NCBI RefSeq assembly: GCF_002836205.1
Contig: NZ_PJBE01000013.1
Coordinates: 1,798,001-1,862,000, forward strand
Direction of reading: 5' to 3'
DNA: 64,000 bases
From: Shewanella sp. Choline-02u-19
GTDB taxonomy: Bacteria; Pseudomonadota; Gammaproteobacteria; Enterobacterales; Shewanellaceae
The first letter of the stretch is position 1, and each line of letters starts with the position of its first letter. The translations under genes and the position numbers were made by a program. This document shows, in pieces, positions 17,320-27,076 of the stretch. Below the pieces are notes generated by a model, which saw nothing but the letters and a program-made list of their open reading frames with translations, did not search any database and had not been told where the DNA came from.

Positions 17320-18165
17320 ATGGGTTTTGTCACCACTAAAAAACACGCCAACGGTCTAGAATATGTCGATATAAATACCCCTCATTGCAAGGCGCGGATC
17401 TTTCTCCAAGGCGCGCAGATTGACTACTTTGAACCTGCTGGTAAAAAGCCTCTTTTATGGGTATCAACTGCTGATGATTATCAACCAGGAATGGGTATTC
17501 GTGGTGGAGTGCCAGTGTGTTGGCCTTGGTTCGGCATGAGTTCAACGCCGGGTTTTCCACAACATGGTTTCGCGCGCACTCGAATTTGGACATTAGATTC
17601 GGTCAAAATGGATGAAGATGCCGTAGAGATAAAACTCAGCTTACCTCTGACTGACAACGATAGAGAATTTTGGCCACATAACACCAGTGTAGAGATGTCA
17701 TTTAGGCTTAATGAGACACTCTCAATAAGTATTACTAATATTAATCATGCTGATTATGATGTGAGCTTAACCCAAGCTTTGCACAGCTATTTTCCTATTG
17801 AAGATATTCATCAATTAAAAGCCACTGGGTTTGAGGGTGCTAACTACATAGAGTTTGCTAAGGGCCCGTTCCCTCAAGCACAAGATCATGTCGATTTCAC
17901 TCGCGAAACAGACCGCGTTTATACCGAACTGGGCAGCACACAAGCATTACATACTGTTGATGGCATCATCGAAGTCAGCCGTGAAAACAGTAAAAGTGCA
18001 GTATTGTGGAACCCTTGGATTGATAAATCTCAGCGTTTATCTCGATTTAATGATGATGATTACTTAACAATGGTCTGCCTGGAGGCTGCAAATGTACTTG
18101 ACGATAAAGTCACTTTAGCCCCAAATGAAAGTCATACATTAACGACCCATATTCGCTGGAAATAG
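17320..18165 (+). CDS. yeaD: D-hexose-6-phosphate mutarotase (YeaD family)
   Basis: Aldose-1-epimerase-fold enzyme that interconverts alpha and beta anomers of hexose 6-phosphates. Diagnostic segments are LWVSTADDYQPGMGIRGGVPVCWPWFG, FPQHGFARTRIW (catalytic His region), LTQALHSYF and VLWNPWIDKSQRLSRF. The length of 281 residues is normal. The ATG has AAGGA 9 bases upstream. It is divergent from the acyl-CoA dehydrogenase, with about 200 bases between. The family is often next to glyceraldehyde-3-phosphate dehydrogenase in other genomes, but not here. Confidence 0.9.
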   Translation: MGFVTTKKHANGLEYVDINTPHCKARIFLQGAQIDYFEPAGKKPLLWVSTADDYQPGMGIRGGVPVCWPWFGMSSTPGFPQHGFARTRIWTLDSVKMDEDAVEIKLSLPLTDNDREFWPHNTSVEMSFRLNETLSISITNINHADYDVSLTQALHSYFPIEDIHQLKATGFEGANYIEFAKGPFPQAQDHVDFTRETDRVYTELGSTQALHTVDGIIEVSRENSKSAVLWNPWIDKSQRLSRFNDDDYLTMVCLEAANVLDDKVTLAPNESHTLTTHIRWK

Positions 18166-18639
18166 CATTAACGGAGTGAACCTACATAGCACTTTGGTCC
18201 TCAAGTTTATGTAGGTTCGTCAATCGATATTTAAGCCATTTCAACATACTCCCCCCCGCATTTTTAGGTTGTTTTGGTCTTCAAGCAAATCGACTGCCGC
18301 TTTAAATCAATAGAATGTAACAGTGCCATTAATCAGCAAATAACCTAACTCCAAAACCAATATTGCGCAGTACTTCCCATGGTATTGCCAATGAAAACAA
18401 ACTCGCGAACCTAATAAAGACTGCAAATGACAATAAGCGCTAGACGTAGCCTTAGCAGTCGATAGATGCAATTGCTTAGCACTTCTGCTTTGCAGTGGCT
18501 TAAATTGAAAAGTCTGAGGCGCTATGAATGGGTCAAATACTTAATATAATTGGAATAAGATGCTAGAATCAGCCCACTAAATATAGCCGCAATTAGCGTT
18601 AATATAGATAAACGTGAGTAAGCTTAGAGAGTGTAACGA
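18166..18639. other. Intergenic region between yeaD and ydbH
   Basis: 474 bases without a convincing gene. An 11-bp perfect inverted repeat lies just after yeaD (18178-18218). The rest shows no RNA gene or repeat that I recognise. Confidence 0.5.
18178..18218. repeat. 11-bp perfect inverted repeat after yeaD
   Basis: GAACCTACATA at 18178-18188 and TATGTAGGTTC at 18208-18218 are exact inverse copies with a 19-base loop. There is no T run, so it is either a weak terminator or an RNA 3'-end stem. Confidence 0.6.
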
Positions 18640-21600
18640 GTGCAACAGTCGGTACCAAAGACATTTAGCCAAACAGCCCGTCGCTTATTGTCGATATCAT
18701 TCGGTATTGTATTAAGCGCAACCTTAATGACGGCACTCTATGTCGGCTGGAATTATCAGCGCTTAACTATCAAGCTGGCTAATCATTTTTTACAACCTTA
18801 CCAAATGCAAATTGAACAACTTAGCGTTAAGCCGCTGACATTCACGCATTGGCAAGTGCCATTTGTTTCCTTGACGGTCAATAATAGCAATATTGAGATT
18901 ACAGAGCTGGATATTGTCCTTGGGCAAGACGCTGCCTTTTGGGCATTAAGCGTTGCCGATTTACGCTCGCTTTCAGCCAAAAGCCTCAAGGTACAACTAG
19001 ACCCAGGCGTGTTACGTCATTCAGCAACACCCAATAATGACTCAGGGCCCACAATGGCGCTCGACTTTACAGCCTTGCCCGAAATACAAATAGGACAAAC
19101 ACAGTTCACTATCAAAGGAGTTACAGCCGCTAAACTCAATATGGCTTTAGAACACCTGACGCTTGATCAAAATGGTCATTTTAGCAGTGAAATTAGTCAT
19201 AACCAGCATTCAGTTCTTGCTCTGAAAGCACAACTATCATCTTCGGAGTGGCGCGCCACTACGCGTCTCGATTTGACTCAACTACAGGTATTTAGCGCTG
19301 ATATTCGTGCCGCTGAAACTGCTTTATTTCCATCATTTAGTGATACCAATGCTGATGCGAATACTGACACCCAACAAGACAGCAGCTTACTTGCCCCCTT
19401 ATATGCCCTGCAAACCGCAATTCAAGCGCAGCGAATTGAACTCAATGCAACGTTAGATTCAACCATCACATTGGCAATAAAATCGGGGCAGTTACAATCA
19501 AAGCATCGGTTAAGTCAGCTACAAATAAGACTGAATGCGTTAGCCGGGTTACAACTTACTCCAACTCTAATGGTAAACGACAGTAATCATGCTCTCTCTG
19601 CCAAAAAAATCACGTCGCGAGCACCGTTAAAACAGCGGGGGCAACTGGCATTCAACATCGACGGGCACCTTGCCGATTTGCAACTGACCTTGCAGCCTTT
19701 TGAGTTACCGATAGCATTGAACAAGCAACTTTTGGCGACAAGTCATAAAAGTGCAGTTCCCCATCAGCTAGCCATTTTATTAAACCACCTTGATGATGCT
19801 CCTCTAGAGGCCGCACTGGCTCATCTATATCAAGTCTTGTCATCAAATAGTGGTACAAGTCCGTCTAAAATAGGCCCTGTATTACGCATCAAAGTGGCAT
19901 CGCCGCTGGTTTACCAGCTTAACGATAAGGCTTTATCGTTGCCTACGTTGTCAGTTGCGATTGAAAATACCAAACTAGCCGCTGTGGCTCTTTTTCAAGA
20001 TATTGACTACGAATCACAATCCACATTAGCAAATACTCCCACAGCGCAGCAGGGTGACTATCAATTGGCTTTTGGGTGGCAACTACAGGCGAGCCATCAA
20101 CAAAATATAACCATTAATACGCTGTGGCCAACGTTAGCAAAGTTACCTTACAAAGTTGCAATCGACAATGCTTCCCTTGCGCTACAGGGGCAATTTTCAG
20201 CGATAAAAAAACAGGGCAAGTCGGCATATAAAGTCAGCGTCCTACCTCAAGCTTCTCAGCTAACTCAAGGGATAACGCTCTCGCCGAACAACGTTAATCT
20301 TGATAATCAGCATGATCCCTTGCTCACCGCGAATATTGCTGAAACCCAGTTATTGTGGGATTCTGCTGCTGAATACCGTTTTGCAAACGGACAAACCCAC
20401 ATTTCCATACCAACATTGCATTACCACGTTAACAGCGCTGAACTAAGCCAAAAAAATAATGATGAACAGCAAATTGATTATCAACTGTTTATCGACACAA
20501 TAGACATAGCGCTAAATGCGCCAATCTCTTTGTCGTTGGACTCGAACAACTCACACCCTTTTATCACCCAATTAATGCGGCAGAAACAGATCAACCAACT
20601 TCACTTATCGATAGAAAACCTAGTACTAGATAAATCGGCTCTAGCGTTGAAATCAAAAAAATCAGCTAAGATAAAAAAAGCACGCCCACTAACAAAACAA
20701 ACGTTATTGCATTTAAAGCAAGTTGAACTAAGCCAGCAACTTGATCTGGATTCTGGCCAACTCAGTACCGATGAGACTTGGCTGATAAATGGCTTAGATC
20801 TGTCGAGTCAACACCATTATCTTCCATTAAAGAGCACTCTTAGCCAGTTCCAATTAGAGGGGGATTGGCAAATTAATAGTGATTTTGAACCTATTATTGC
20901 CTTTTTTAGCCAGAGTAATTCATTACCTGAATCAATTGACCTTAACGGAAATGCAGCGCTAAACATGCATTACCGATTAAACAGCAACAAAGACACCAGC
21001 TTCGCTCTGACCCTAGAACCCAATGTTACCGATATTGAAGGCAGCTTCGCGAATTTGCCCTTCGAAGGCGGTAATATGAAGACCCAATGTCAATATGACT
21101 GGCAACAAGTTCAAGCCAAAAACAGCACTAGCAGCTTTAGTTGTGATGATATAAAACTGTCATTACTGGCTTTCAATCCAGGCGTGTTAATGACAGACAT
21201 TGAGGCAAAAGCGGCCGTCTCTTTTAGCACTGATTCCAACCAGCCTACAGCAGAGTCAAACAGTAGTAGCCAACATAAGCTGGCTTTACCTGCTGAGCTA
21301 CTCGGTATTAAACAGGCATCTATCAGCCTCACGGCGAAGGGGGACTTACTTAATGGTCAGTTACTTATTCCCCAATTTCAATTGAATTTAAAGCAGCCTT
21401 CATCTGCTTATTTTGTTTTACAACATATTGATCTTGAGGAACTACTCGCGGTTCAACCTCAGGTTGGTGTTTACGCTGATGGTATTTTTGATGCCGTACT
21501 GCCTGTCACGCTTGAAAACGGCCACGCTGCCATCGCTGGAGGGCAGATAGCAGCGAGAGCGCCCGGTGGACTCATCGCGGTCAGTGGCAACCCTGCTGTT

Positions 21601-21864
21601 GATCAAATGCGCTTGAGTCAGCCCTATCTTGAATTCGCCTTTTCAGCATTAGAACACTTAGCTTATTCAGAGTTATCCAGCAGTTTTGATATGGACTCTC
21701 TGGGCAATGCCATACTCAAAGTTAATGTCAAAGGCCAAAGCCGCGGCATTGAACGCCCTATCCACTTGAACTATTCTCAAGAAGAGAACATGTTACAGTT
21801 ACTTAAAAGTTTGCAAATTGGTAATAATTTGCAAAACCAGATTGAAAATTCAATACAGCAATAA
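18640..21864 (+). CDS. ydbH: YdbH-family AsmA-like intermembrane phospholipid transport protein
   Basis: A large (1074-residue) envelope protein with one N-terminal transmembrane helix (about residues 15-38) and a very long beta-rich periplasmic region. It belongs to the AsmA-like group that, with TamB and YhdP in E. coli, forms hydrophobic bridges carrying phospholipids to the outer membrane. The conserved C-terminal part includes FVLQHIDLEELLAVQPQVGVYADGIFDAVLPV, then GGQIAARAPGGLIAVSG. Assignment is strengthened by ynbE and ydbL directly downstream in the E. coli order. The start is GTG with a modest AGAGAG-like site; no ATG lies before the membrane helix. N-terminal and middle parts are low in recognisable motifs. 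Confidence 0.88.
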   Translation: MQQSVPKTFSQTARRLLSISFGIVLSATLMTALYVGWNYQRLTIKLANHFLQPYQMQIEQLSVKPLTFTHWQVPFVSLTVNNSNIEITELDIVLGQDAAFWALSVADLRSLSAKSLKVQLDPGVLRHSATPNNDSGPTMALDFTALPEIQIGQTQFTIKGVTAAKLNMALEHLTLDQNGHFSSEISHNQHSVLALKAQLSSSEWRATTRLDLTQLQVFSADIRAAETALFPSFSDTNADANTDTQQDSSLLAPLYALQTAIQAQRIELNATLDSTITLAIKSGQLQSKHRLSQLQIRLNALAGLQLTPTLMVNDSNHALSAKKITSRAPLKQRGQLAFNIDGHLADLQLTLQPFELPIALNKQLLATSHKSAVPHQLAILLNHLDDAPLEAALAHLYQVLSSNSGTSPSKIGPVLRIKVASPLVYQLNDKALSLPTLSVAIENTKLAAVALFQDIDYESQSTLANTPTAQQGDYQLAFGWQLQASHQQNITINTLWPTLAKLPYKVAIDNASLALQGQFSAIKKQGKSAYKVSVLPQASQLTQGITLSPNNVNLDNQHDPLLTANIAETQLLWDSAAEYRFANGQTHISIPTLHYHVNSAELSQKNNDEQQIDYQLFIDTIDIALNAPISLSLDSNNSHPFITQLMRQKQINQLHLSIENLVLDKSALALKSKKSAKIKKARPLTKQTLLHLKQVELSQQLDLDSGQLSTDETWLINGLDLSSQHHYLPLKSTLSQFQLEGDWQINSDFEPIIAFFSQSNSLPESIDLNGNAALNMHYRLNSNKDTSFALTLEPNVTDIEGSFANLPFEGGNMKTQCQYDWQQVQAKNSTSSFSCDDIKLSLLAFNPGVLMTDIEAKAAVSFSTDSNQPTAESNSSSQHKLALPAELLGIKQASISLTAKGDLLNGQLLIPQFQLNLKQPSSAYFVLQHIDLEELLAVQPQVGVYADGIFDAVLPVTLENGHAAIAGGQIAARAPGGLIAVSGNPAVDQMRLSQPYLEFAFSALEHLAYSELSSSFDMDSLGNAILKVNVKGQSRGIERPIHLNYSQEENMLQLLKSLQIGNNLQNQIENSIQQ

Positions 21865-21959
21865 AACGATTGGCGTAAAAGGTAAATCTGTTTAATCTAG
21901 ATGACATCAAGCCAAGGATTATTTACTCTACCCTTTTATTATGAAGTAAGGATAAGTCA

Positions 21960-22160
21960 TTGAAGATATTTAATATCCCTAAATCGACTCTGAGCATACT
22001 CATTGCAACCTATGCCTTAGTCGGCTGCAGTCCTACGGTTAAAATTGAGCCTCCAGATAAACCCATCGTCATTAATCTCAATGTCAAAATAGAACATGAA
22101 ATTAAAATTAAAATCGACAAAGAACTCGATGAGTTACTCGCCGATGATGAACTTTTTTAA
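21960..22160 (+). CDS. ynbE: YnbE-family outer-membrane lipoprotein
   Basis: A 66-residue lipoprotein with lipobox ALVGC (Cys about residue 22) followed by SPTVKIEPPDKPIVINLNVKI, the family hallmark. In E. coli, YnbE sits in the outer membrane and completes the YdbH bridge by beta-strand addition. The start is TTG, supported by AAGGA 7 bases upstream; no ATG is available in frame. It lies about 95 bases after ydbH and 24 bases before ydbL. Confidence 0.88.
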   Translation: MKIFNIPKSTLSILIATYALVGCSPTVKIEPPDKPIVINLNVKIEHEIKIKIDKELDELLADDELF

Positions 22161-22184
22161 CCTAAGGATAAAAAGGAGTAATCA

Positions 22185-22505
22185 ATGAAATCTAAAATAT
22201 TAGTACTGTTTGCTAGCCTATTACTTAGCTTCAATGCCTTGGCTATTTCGCTGCAAGATGCAAAAGCACAGGGATTCGTAGGTGAGCAAACAAATGGTTA
22301 CTTAGGGCTTGTAAAAGAGACCTCTGATGCTAAAACCTTGGTCAGTTCAATTAACGCCAAGCGTAAGTCTCACTATCAAAAAATAGCCAAAAAGAACAGT
22401 ATTTCTGTGAATGATGTTGCTAAACTCGCGGCGGAAAAAGCCATTAAAGCGACTAAAAAAGGCCAATACATTCAAAATACGCGCGGCAAATGGATCAAAA
22501 AATAA
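22185..22505 (+). CDS. ydbL: YdbL-family (DUF1318) periplasmic protein
   Basis: A 106-residue secreted protein with a cleavable signal (LFASLLLSFNALA) and the family core ISLQDAKAQGFVGEQTNGYLGLV, ending QNTRGKWIKK. In E. coli, YdbL modulates the YdbH-YnbE interaction. A strong GGAG lies 6 bases before the ATG. It is the last gene of the ydbH-ynbE-ydbL operon and is followed by a bidirectional terminator. Confidence 0.88.
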   Translation: MKSKILVLFASLLLSFNALAISLQDAKAQGFVGEQTNGYLGLVKETSDAKTLVSSINAKRKSHYQKIAKKNSISVNDVAKLAAEKAIKATKKGQYIQNTRGKWIKK

Positions 22506-22551
22506 CTAATCCCCGCCCGTTTTAGTTAAAGCTAAGACTCGATTTGGAATT

Positions 22552-22582
22552 AAAAAAGCCCGTATTACACGGGCTTTTTTTG
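22552..22582. terminator. Bidirectional terminator between ydbL and the AI-2E-family gene
   Basis: AAAAAAGCCCGT and ACGGGCTTTTTT around ATTAC, with A and T runs on both sides; it serves two convergent genes. Confidence 0.9.
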
Positions 22583-22608
22583 TTGCATCATGTGCCTAAA
22601 AGTAAGCG

Positions 22609-23763
22609 TTATTCATCTGTAGCATTATGAGGTGCTGCACTCACCAAAGGTTTATTCACATCGTCATTATCCGGTACTGTTGCTTTGACACGACCATCTT
22701 CAGTGTTAAGCCAGGTAATAAACAATTCATACCAAATAGCCAATACAACCGCCCCGAGGAATAGTCCGATAATACCTGCGCTGATCATGCCTCCAATAGC
22801 ACCAATTAAAATAACGGGCATAGGCACATCAACTCCACGTCCCATCAACATCGGCTTCAAAAAGCTGTCAGACACACCCGCGATGAGCACCCAAACGGTA
22901 AATATGGTTGCAGGTGTAGAGTCTTGAGTTGAAAAGACATAAAAAATTAACGGTAACACCACCAATAACGGCGGAAGCTGTGCAATTCCAAGAATAAAGA
23001 TAATAAAAGTAAATAAACCTGCAGCAGGAATACTAAAAGTGAATAACGCAGAGCCAATCAGTACCGCTTGTATAAATGCAACCCCCACAACGCCTAGCAA
23101 CACGCTCCGAATCGTCGCAGCGGTTAAACTGGTCCACTCCTCACCATGTTTGCCAACAACTTTTACAGCAACGGTGCTTACTGCAGCAGCTGATTTTTCA
23201 GCATGGGCCATAAAGCCGCCCGCTATCGCTAAGGAGATCACAGACATCACCAGTGTGCCGACTCCACTGCCTAATACTCCCGCCATGGTGCCAACAGTTG
23301 ATTTAATTTGCGGTAGAAAATGAATAACGGCTTTTTCAAGGTTTGTCGAAAATAGCGCCCATGCATCATATAACTTATCACCAATTAAGGGGATATCAGC
23401 AACCCTCTGAGTGGGGCCAGGGATCTTAATCTCTCCAGACTGCAACACATTAATTGTATGACTTATTCCGTCAATCAATGAACTAGAAACAATCACAAAC
23501 GGCGCTATAAGCAAAGTGATTCCAGCTAAAGCTAGTATGGTTGCCGCTAGACCACGTCGTCCTTTAAGTGCTTTTTCTAATTTGTTTGTCAAAGGCATCA
23601 ATGCCACTGCGATAATCGCCCCCCAAAGCACAGGGATAACAAATGGTTTTATAATATCGTAAGTCCACACTATCAAGATAAATAGCAAGCCTATACGGAT
23701 AGCGGATTCCATCATGTTGCTAACGAACAATTTACTTTGATTATGCTGCATCGGGTTTTCCAT
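22609..23763 (-). CDS. AI-2E-family transporter (PerM/YdiK-like permease)
   Basis: Multi-span inner-membrane protein (384 residues, about eight helices) of the AI-2 exporter superfamily, which also includes sodium/proton antiporters and channels of unknown substrate. Helices begin IGLLFILIVWTYDIIKPFVIPVLWGAIIAVALMPL; the conserved core PPLLVVLPLIFYVFS and the C-terminal block LIAGVSDSFLKPMLMGRGVDVPMPVILIGAIGGMISAGIIGLFLGAV-type sequence are present. The chosen ATG has AGGAA 7 bases upstream; an earlier in-frame start lies inside the channel gene. It begins one base after the potassium channel stop, so the two are an operon. Substrate unassigned. Confidence 0.87.
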   Translation of the reverse strand: MENPMQHNQSKLFVSNMMESAIRIGLLFILIVWTYDIIKPFVIPVLWGAIIAVALMPLTNKLEKALKGRRGLAATILALAGITLLIAPFVIVSSSLIDGISHTINVLQSGEIKIPGPTQRVADIPLIGDKLYDAWALFSTNLEKAVIHFLPQIKSTVGTMAGVLGSGVGTLVMSVISLAIAGGFMAHAEKSAAAVSTVAVKVVGKHGEEWTSLTAATIRSVLLGVVGVAFIQAVLIGSALFTFSIPAAGLFTFIIFILGIAQLPPLLVVLPLIFYVFSTQDSTPATIFTVWVLIAGVSDSFLKPMLMGRGVDVPMPVILIGAIGGMISAGIIGLFLGAVVLAIWYELFITWLNTEDGRVKATVPDNDDVNKPLVSAAPHNATDE

Positions 23764-23764
23764 A

Positions 23765-24442
23765 TTAAGGTTCCTGTTCTGTCTCTTTTTGAGCCAATCC
23801 AGCACTCACTAAACTCGCAACAACAATTGCCATATAAAACACACCGGCAATTGCCTCCATATAAACCACTACCTGAGCGAAAGGCGTATTGGGGCTAATA
23901 TCGCCATAGCCTAAAGTGGTTAATGTTACAAAACTAAAGTAGGCCATTTTAGAAAAATTTTGCCCCCAAGGTATCTGTTCAACCCCCGTAAAAGCATCAG
24001 GTGAAAAAGCTAATACGAGTAAATAGATCAAAGCCCACTGTAGACCAAGCAGTAAAAATAGTGCAATCGAACCAACAACTTTATTGGTATCGACTGAACC
24101 AGAGAATAATATTTGCTTTGAAATAGAGCTAAACGTGCCCCAAAAAAAGGCAAACATAAGCACTAGCATGAGCAAATCTAGATGAGGAACAACGACAAAC
24201 CTTTTAACCAATATGGCTGCAACCCAAACCACAATCAGCGTTTGCATAAAGTGTTTCCAACTTTTATCAACACCCAGGCTAACGACACACACTAAGAAAG
24301 TGACCCCGATAATACCTTCCAGAATAGACTCAAGCATTCCATCAGCAACAGTACGTACAAGTGATGCACTCAATAAAAGCACAACCAGCGCTGCGGTCAT
24401 GTAGTAAAAGTTATTATGCTTATTAATTTTGCGCTCAAGCAC
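23765..24442 (-). CDS. Two-pore-helix potassium channel family protein
   Basis: A 225-residue membrane protein whose C-terminal pore module carries the selectivity filter TLTTLGYGDISP followed by a final helix (AIAGVFYMAIVVASLVSAG). Four hydrophobic helices precede it. There is no RCK/TrkA-N regulatory domain, so gating is not evident. The start is GTG with GGGAG 8 bases upstream. The stop is one base from the AI-2E-family start. Potassium selectivity is inferred from the GYGD filter. Confidence 0.88.
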   Translation of the reverse strand: MLERKINKHNNFYYMTAALVVLLLSASLVRTVADGMLESILEGIIGVTFLVCVVSLGVDKSWKHFMQTLIVVWVAAILVKRFVVVPHLDLLMLVLMFAFFWGTFSSISKQILFSGSVDTNKVVGSIALFLLLGLQWALIYLLVLAFSPDAFTGVEQIPWGQNFSKMAYFSFVTLTTLGYGDISPNTPFAQVVVYMEAIAGVFYMAIVVASLVSAGLAQKETEQEP

Positions 24443-24958
24443 GCTAAAAACTCCCTAAATACATTGTTATGACTGACCTTATCAAACTCCCTATTAAACA
24501 TCGCACAAAATTCACATAGGTCAATGTTTAATCTGACATAATCAGGCCGTTAATCGGAAAAGTACCATTAAAAATTGAAAACCACTGGCTTAGCCAAACA
24601 AAGCACCTAAAAATAAAATCCTGTAGCAAAAAGAGAAGTCCATCTGAGATGCTAGGTCGAGATATAACGACAAGAGTATGACTTATGAGCACGCAGCGTG
24701 AGCAAGCAACAGGAAAACTTAACGGCTAAGTGAGCCCATTGATTGGCCGTTAGCATATGTTGTCCAATCAACGGCACGATTGATAATCGAGCCAATCGTA
24801 AAATAACCGAGTAATAAATTAAAACTATGGGACTTTGATTGATAGTGAATAAACTAGAAAATAAGAGGCAGTACTTAGGCATGGCATTGCTAAACGTTAG
24901 CGCCGTAAATGTCATCCCCACCCGGTAAAAAGCACTGCATTGTTATAACCTAATAACT
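24443..24958. other. Intergenic region, nothing recognised
   Basis: 516 bases between two minus-strand genes. A minus-strand ORF (24652-24921) has a hydrophobic but unlikely composition and is not accepted. Short GATTGG/CCAATC inversions occur near 24738-24763. No terminator with a T run was found. Confidence 0.4.
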
Positions 24959-26506
24959 TTAATCAGTTAGATCTGTTGTTAAAGTGCTATTTATTTTGCT
25001 TTTCATTTTACTCAAGTCACTGTAAAATAATAGACTTTCAGCAAAATCTAAAACTCTAGGAGTACCAGATTCATGCAAAGCTTGATAATAGAACTCTTCT
25101 GCAGAGGCTGGGTTGCCAAAAGATTCAGATAATTTTGCCCGCAAAATAAAGGTCATTATGGTGTTATGAGTGTGGGGGATTTTATTCAGGTACTGCACTG
25201 CTTCAATCGGTAAGTCTTTTGAAAGTGCGTGTAACGCCAGTGCTTCGTATACTTTAAAAGAAGCAGGCTCTGCGATTAGATCAGCAATAACTAGCTCAAA
25301 CTCATTATTAAGGGCCTTTATTTCATCGAGTGCTAAGTTAGACTTATCAAGGTAGGCTATCGTCATTTGGTAGATATAACTCATCGATATCAAATAGTGA
25401 TTACTAGGTTCAATATCCAGTGCTTTTTGCAAAATTAAAACGGAATCAAACTGATTTTTCGAACTATGCAATGCGCCAATGGCTTCTAGCGAGTAAGCTA
25501 ATGCTTGTGGATCATTGGGCATTGCAGCCAGCACTTGGTCAATATCCGCATTAGCAATATCGATATTAAATGCATCTAAAATATCGTCTAACATAACCTT
25601 AATACTGTGTTTTAAATGATTTTCACTGATAGGGTACTTTCTATCTAAATGCTGATAATTGGAGATTTTATTAAGATATTCGACGTTAACATAGTCAATT
25701 CCATTTTCATTAGTGACGATAAAAGACACCACTTTTGCCGCCATCGCTTCATCTTGAGCGTTAAAGGAAACACGATAATTAACATTATATTTAAGGTATT
25801 CAATGACCTTAAATATAATACCGTTCTGCAAGTTAGCATTTACAAGTTGATTATCGATTGATGCCTGAATAAATCGTGGCTCTAACGCAATATATTGACT
25901 TGTCTGAGTCGGCACAGGCTTAACCATTGACGGGCTAAGATAAAAAACCAAAGCAGCAGTTAATGCAATAACGCCCCCGACAGAGGCGACAATGGTTGAC
26001 AGTCTAAACTCAAATTTTTTATCTTTACCAAGCTTCATCTGCGTTGCTATTGCGTCGTTTGTTTCAGCTTCAATTGATGCTGCTTGCAATGGCAAAGCCG
26101 TCGCAACAGCATCTGAGGCTACAGATCCCGTCGTTGTACCGCTTGCAGTCTCTTGTAATGCTAATAATGGCTTAAATGGCGCTGAAATAGTTTCAACGTC
26201 AATATCAAGCTTGTAGCCTCTTTTGGGCACAGTGATGATATAACCTTGAAGGTGTAGGTTATTGGTTTTAAGTATTTTTCGTAATTCGAATATGGCTTGG
26301 GTGATGACTTGGTCGGTAAGAATTGATCCCTTCCAAACGTGATCGATAATTTCATCACGACTTAAGGTCGCTTTAGGATTCTGACATAGAAAAAGTAGCA
26401 AATTGGATAAGCGATTGTCGATTAATATCTCTTGCTCATCGAGGATAAGTTTATTTTCGTGAGGAATAAAAAACCAATTATCTATCCTATAACTTTGCTT
26501 TGTCAT
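24959..26506 (-). CDS. CadC/ToxR-like membrane-bound transcriptional regulator
   Basis: 515 residues. An OmpR/PhoB-type winged helix occupies residues 1-105 (NRLSNLLLFLCQNPKATLSRDEIIDHVWKG, then TVPKRGYKLD). A variable linker and one transmembrane helix (about 170-191, IVASVGGVIALTAALVFYL) follow, then a periplasmic region with helical repeats resembling TPRs (about 320-500). Such proteins bind DNA from the membrane and sense periplasmic conditions without phosphorylation. It is an orphan regulator; two secreted-protein genes and a divergent RND pump lie immediately upstream and are candidate targets by proximity only. Direct ATG start. Confidence 0.85.
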   Translation of the reverse strand: MTKQSYRIDNWFFIPHENKLILDEQEILIDNRLSNLLLFLCQNPKATLSRDEIIDHVWKGSILTDQVITQAIFELRKILKTNNLHLQGYIITVPKRGYKLDIDVETISAPFKPLLALQETASGTTTGSVASDAVATALPLQAASIEAETNDAIATQMKLGKDKKFEFRLSTIVASVGGVIALTAALVFYLSPSMVKPVPTQTSQYIALEPRFIQASIDNQLVNANLQNGIIFKVIEYLKYNVNYRVSFNAQDEAMAAKVVSFIVTNENGIDYVNVEYLNKISNYQHLDRKYPISENHLKHSIKVMLDDILDAFNIDIANADIDQVLAAMPNDPQALAYSLEAIGALHSSKNQFDSVLILQKALDIEPSNHYLISMSYIYQMTIAYLDKSNLALDEIKALNNEFELVIADLIAEPASFKVYEALALHALSKDLPIEAVQYLNKIPHTHNTIMTFILRAKLSESFGNPASAEEFYYQALHESGTPRVLDFAESLLFYSDLSKMKSKINSTLTTDLTD

Positions 26507-26661
26507 TTAGCGTCCTAGCATGTTCTCTCTATAGGCTTATACTAGGCTGTTTTGAACAAATATCAATAACCTAGCCCCCTCGCACTGCTCCATATTCAAA
26601 CTGAAGCAGTTTAGGGGACTCTATACTCAGAGTGTTAGCTTATGGGCTAAAAAGATATTTG

Positions 26662-27000
26662 CTAGCCAATACCTTTGATAAAGACCACTTCGTTGCCTTT
26701 ATCAACGACATCTACCTTGCCCGCTTCAATCAGCTTAGTTTCAACTACAATGGACTGTTTGCCCTCAACTTTGGGTTGCCCTGTCGCAGCATCTATAATA
26801 ATCGCCGCCCCCACGACAGCGCCAAAGGCGGCCCATGGATTGGCTTGATAACCTGGCGTTACCACTACGCTATGGTGTTTATTAACCACAACGGTGTTGC
26901 TGTTACCACAATAACGACTTCCGTTGACCCAACGGCAAGCAGCAAAACTTGATGAGCTAAAGGTAACCAGTAATAAAGTAAGTATGATGGTTTTTTTCAT
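26662..27000 (-). CDS. Secreted small protein, unknown function
   Basis: 112 residues with a clear Sec signal (MKKTIILTLLLVTFSSSSFA, cleavage before ACRW). The mature protein has two cysteines (CRWVNGSRYC), a His-rich patch (VNKHHSVVV) and a hydrophobic glycine/alanine segment (WAAFGAVVGAAIIIDAA) that may insert in a membrane. The family is not recognised. It lies 155 bases upstream of the CadC-like gene on the same strand. A stem-loop of about 45 bases near 26574-26618 (ACTGCT...AGCAGT with flanking C and G runs) might end its transcript. Confidence 0.6.
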   Translation of the reverse strand: MKKTIILTLLLVTFSSSSFAACRWVNGSRYCGNSNTVVVNKHHSVVVTPGYQANPWAAFGAVVGAAIIIDAATGQPKVEGKQSIVVETKLIEAGKVDVVDKGNEVVFIKGIG

Positions 27001-27076
27001 GATGTTTCCATTACGATTTAATTTAAAAATTTACAATAAAATCAATCTCAATAAATAGATGACTTTTTAAAATGAG

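Noticed and set aside
24652..24921. 89-codon minus-strand ORF
   Set aside because: Amino-acid composition is unlike a real protein, no family resemblance, and it lies in an otherwise non-coding stretch.
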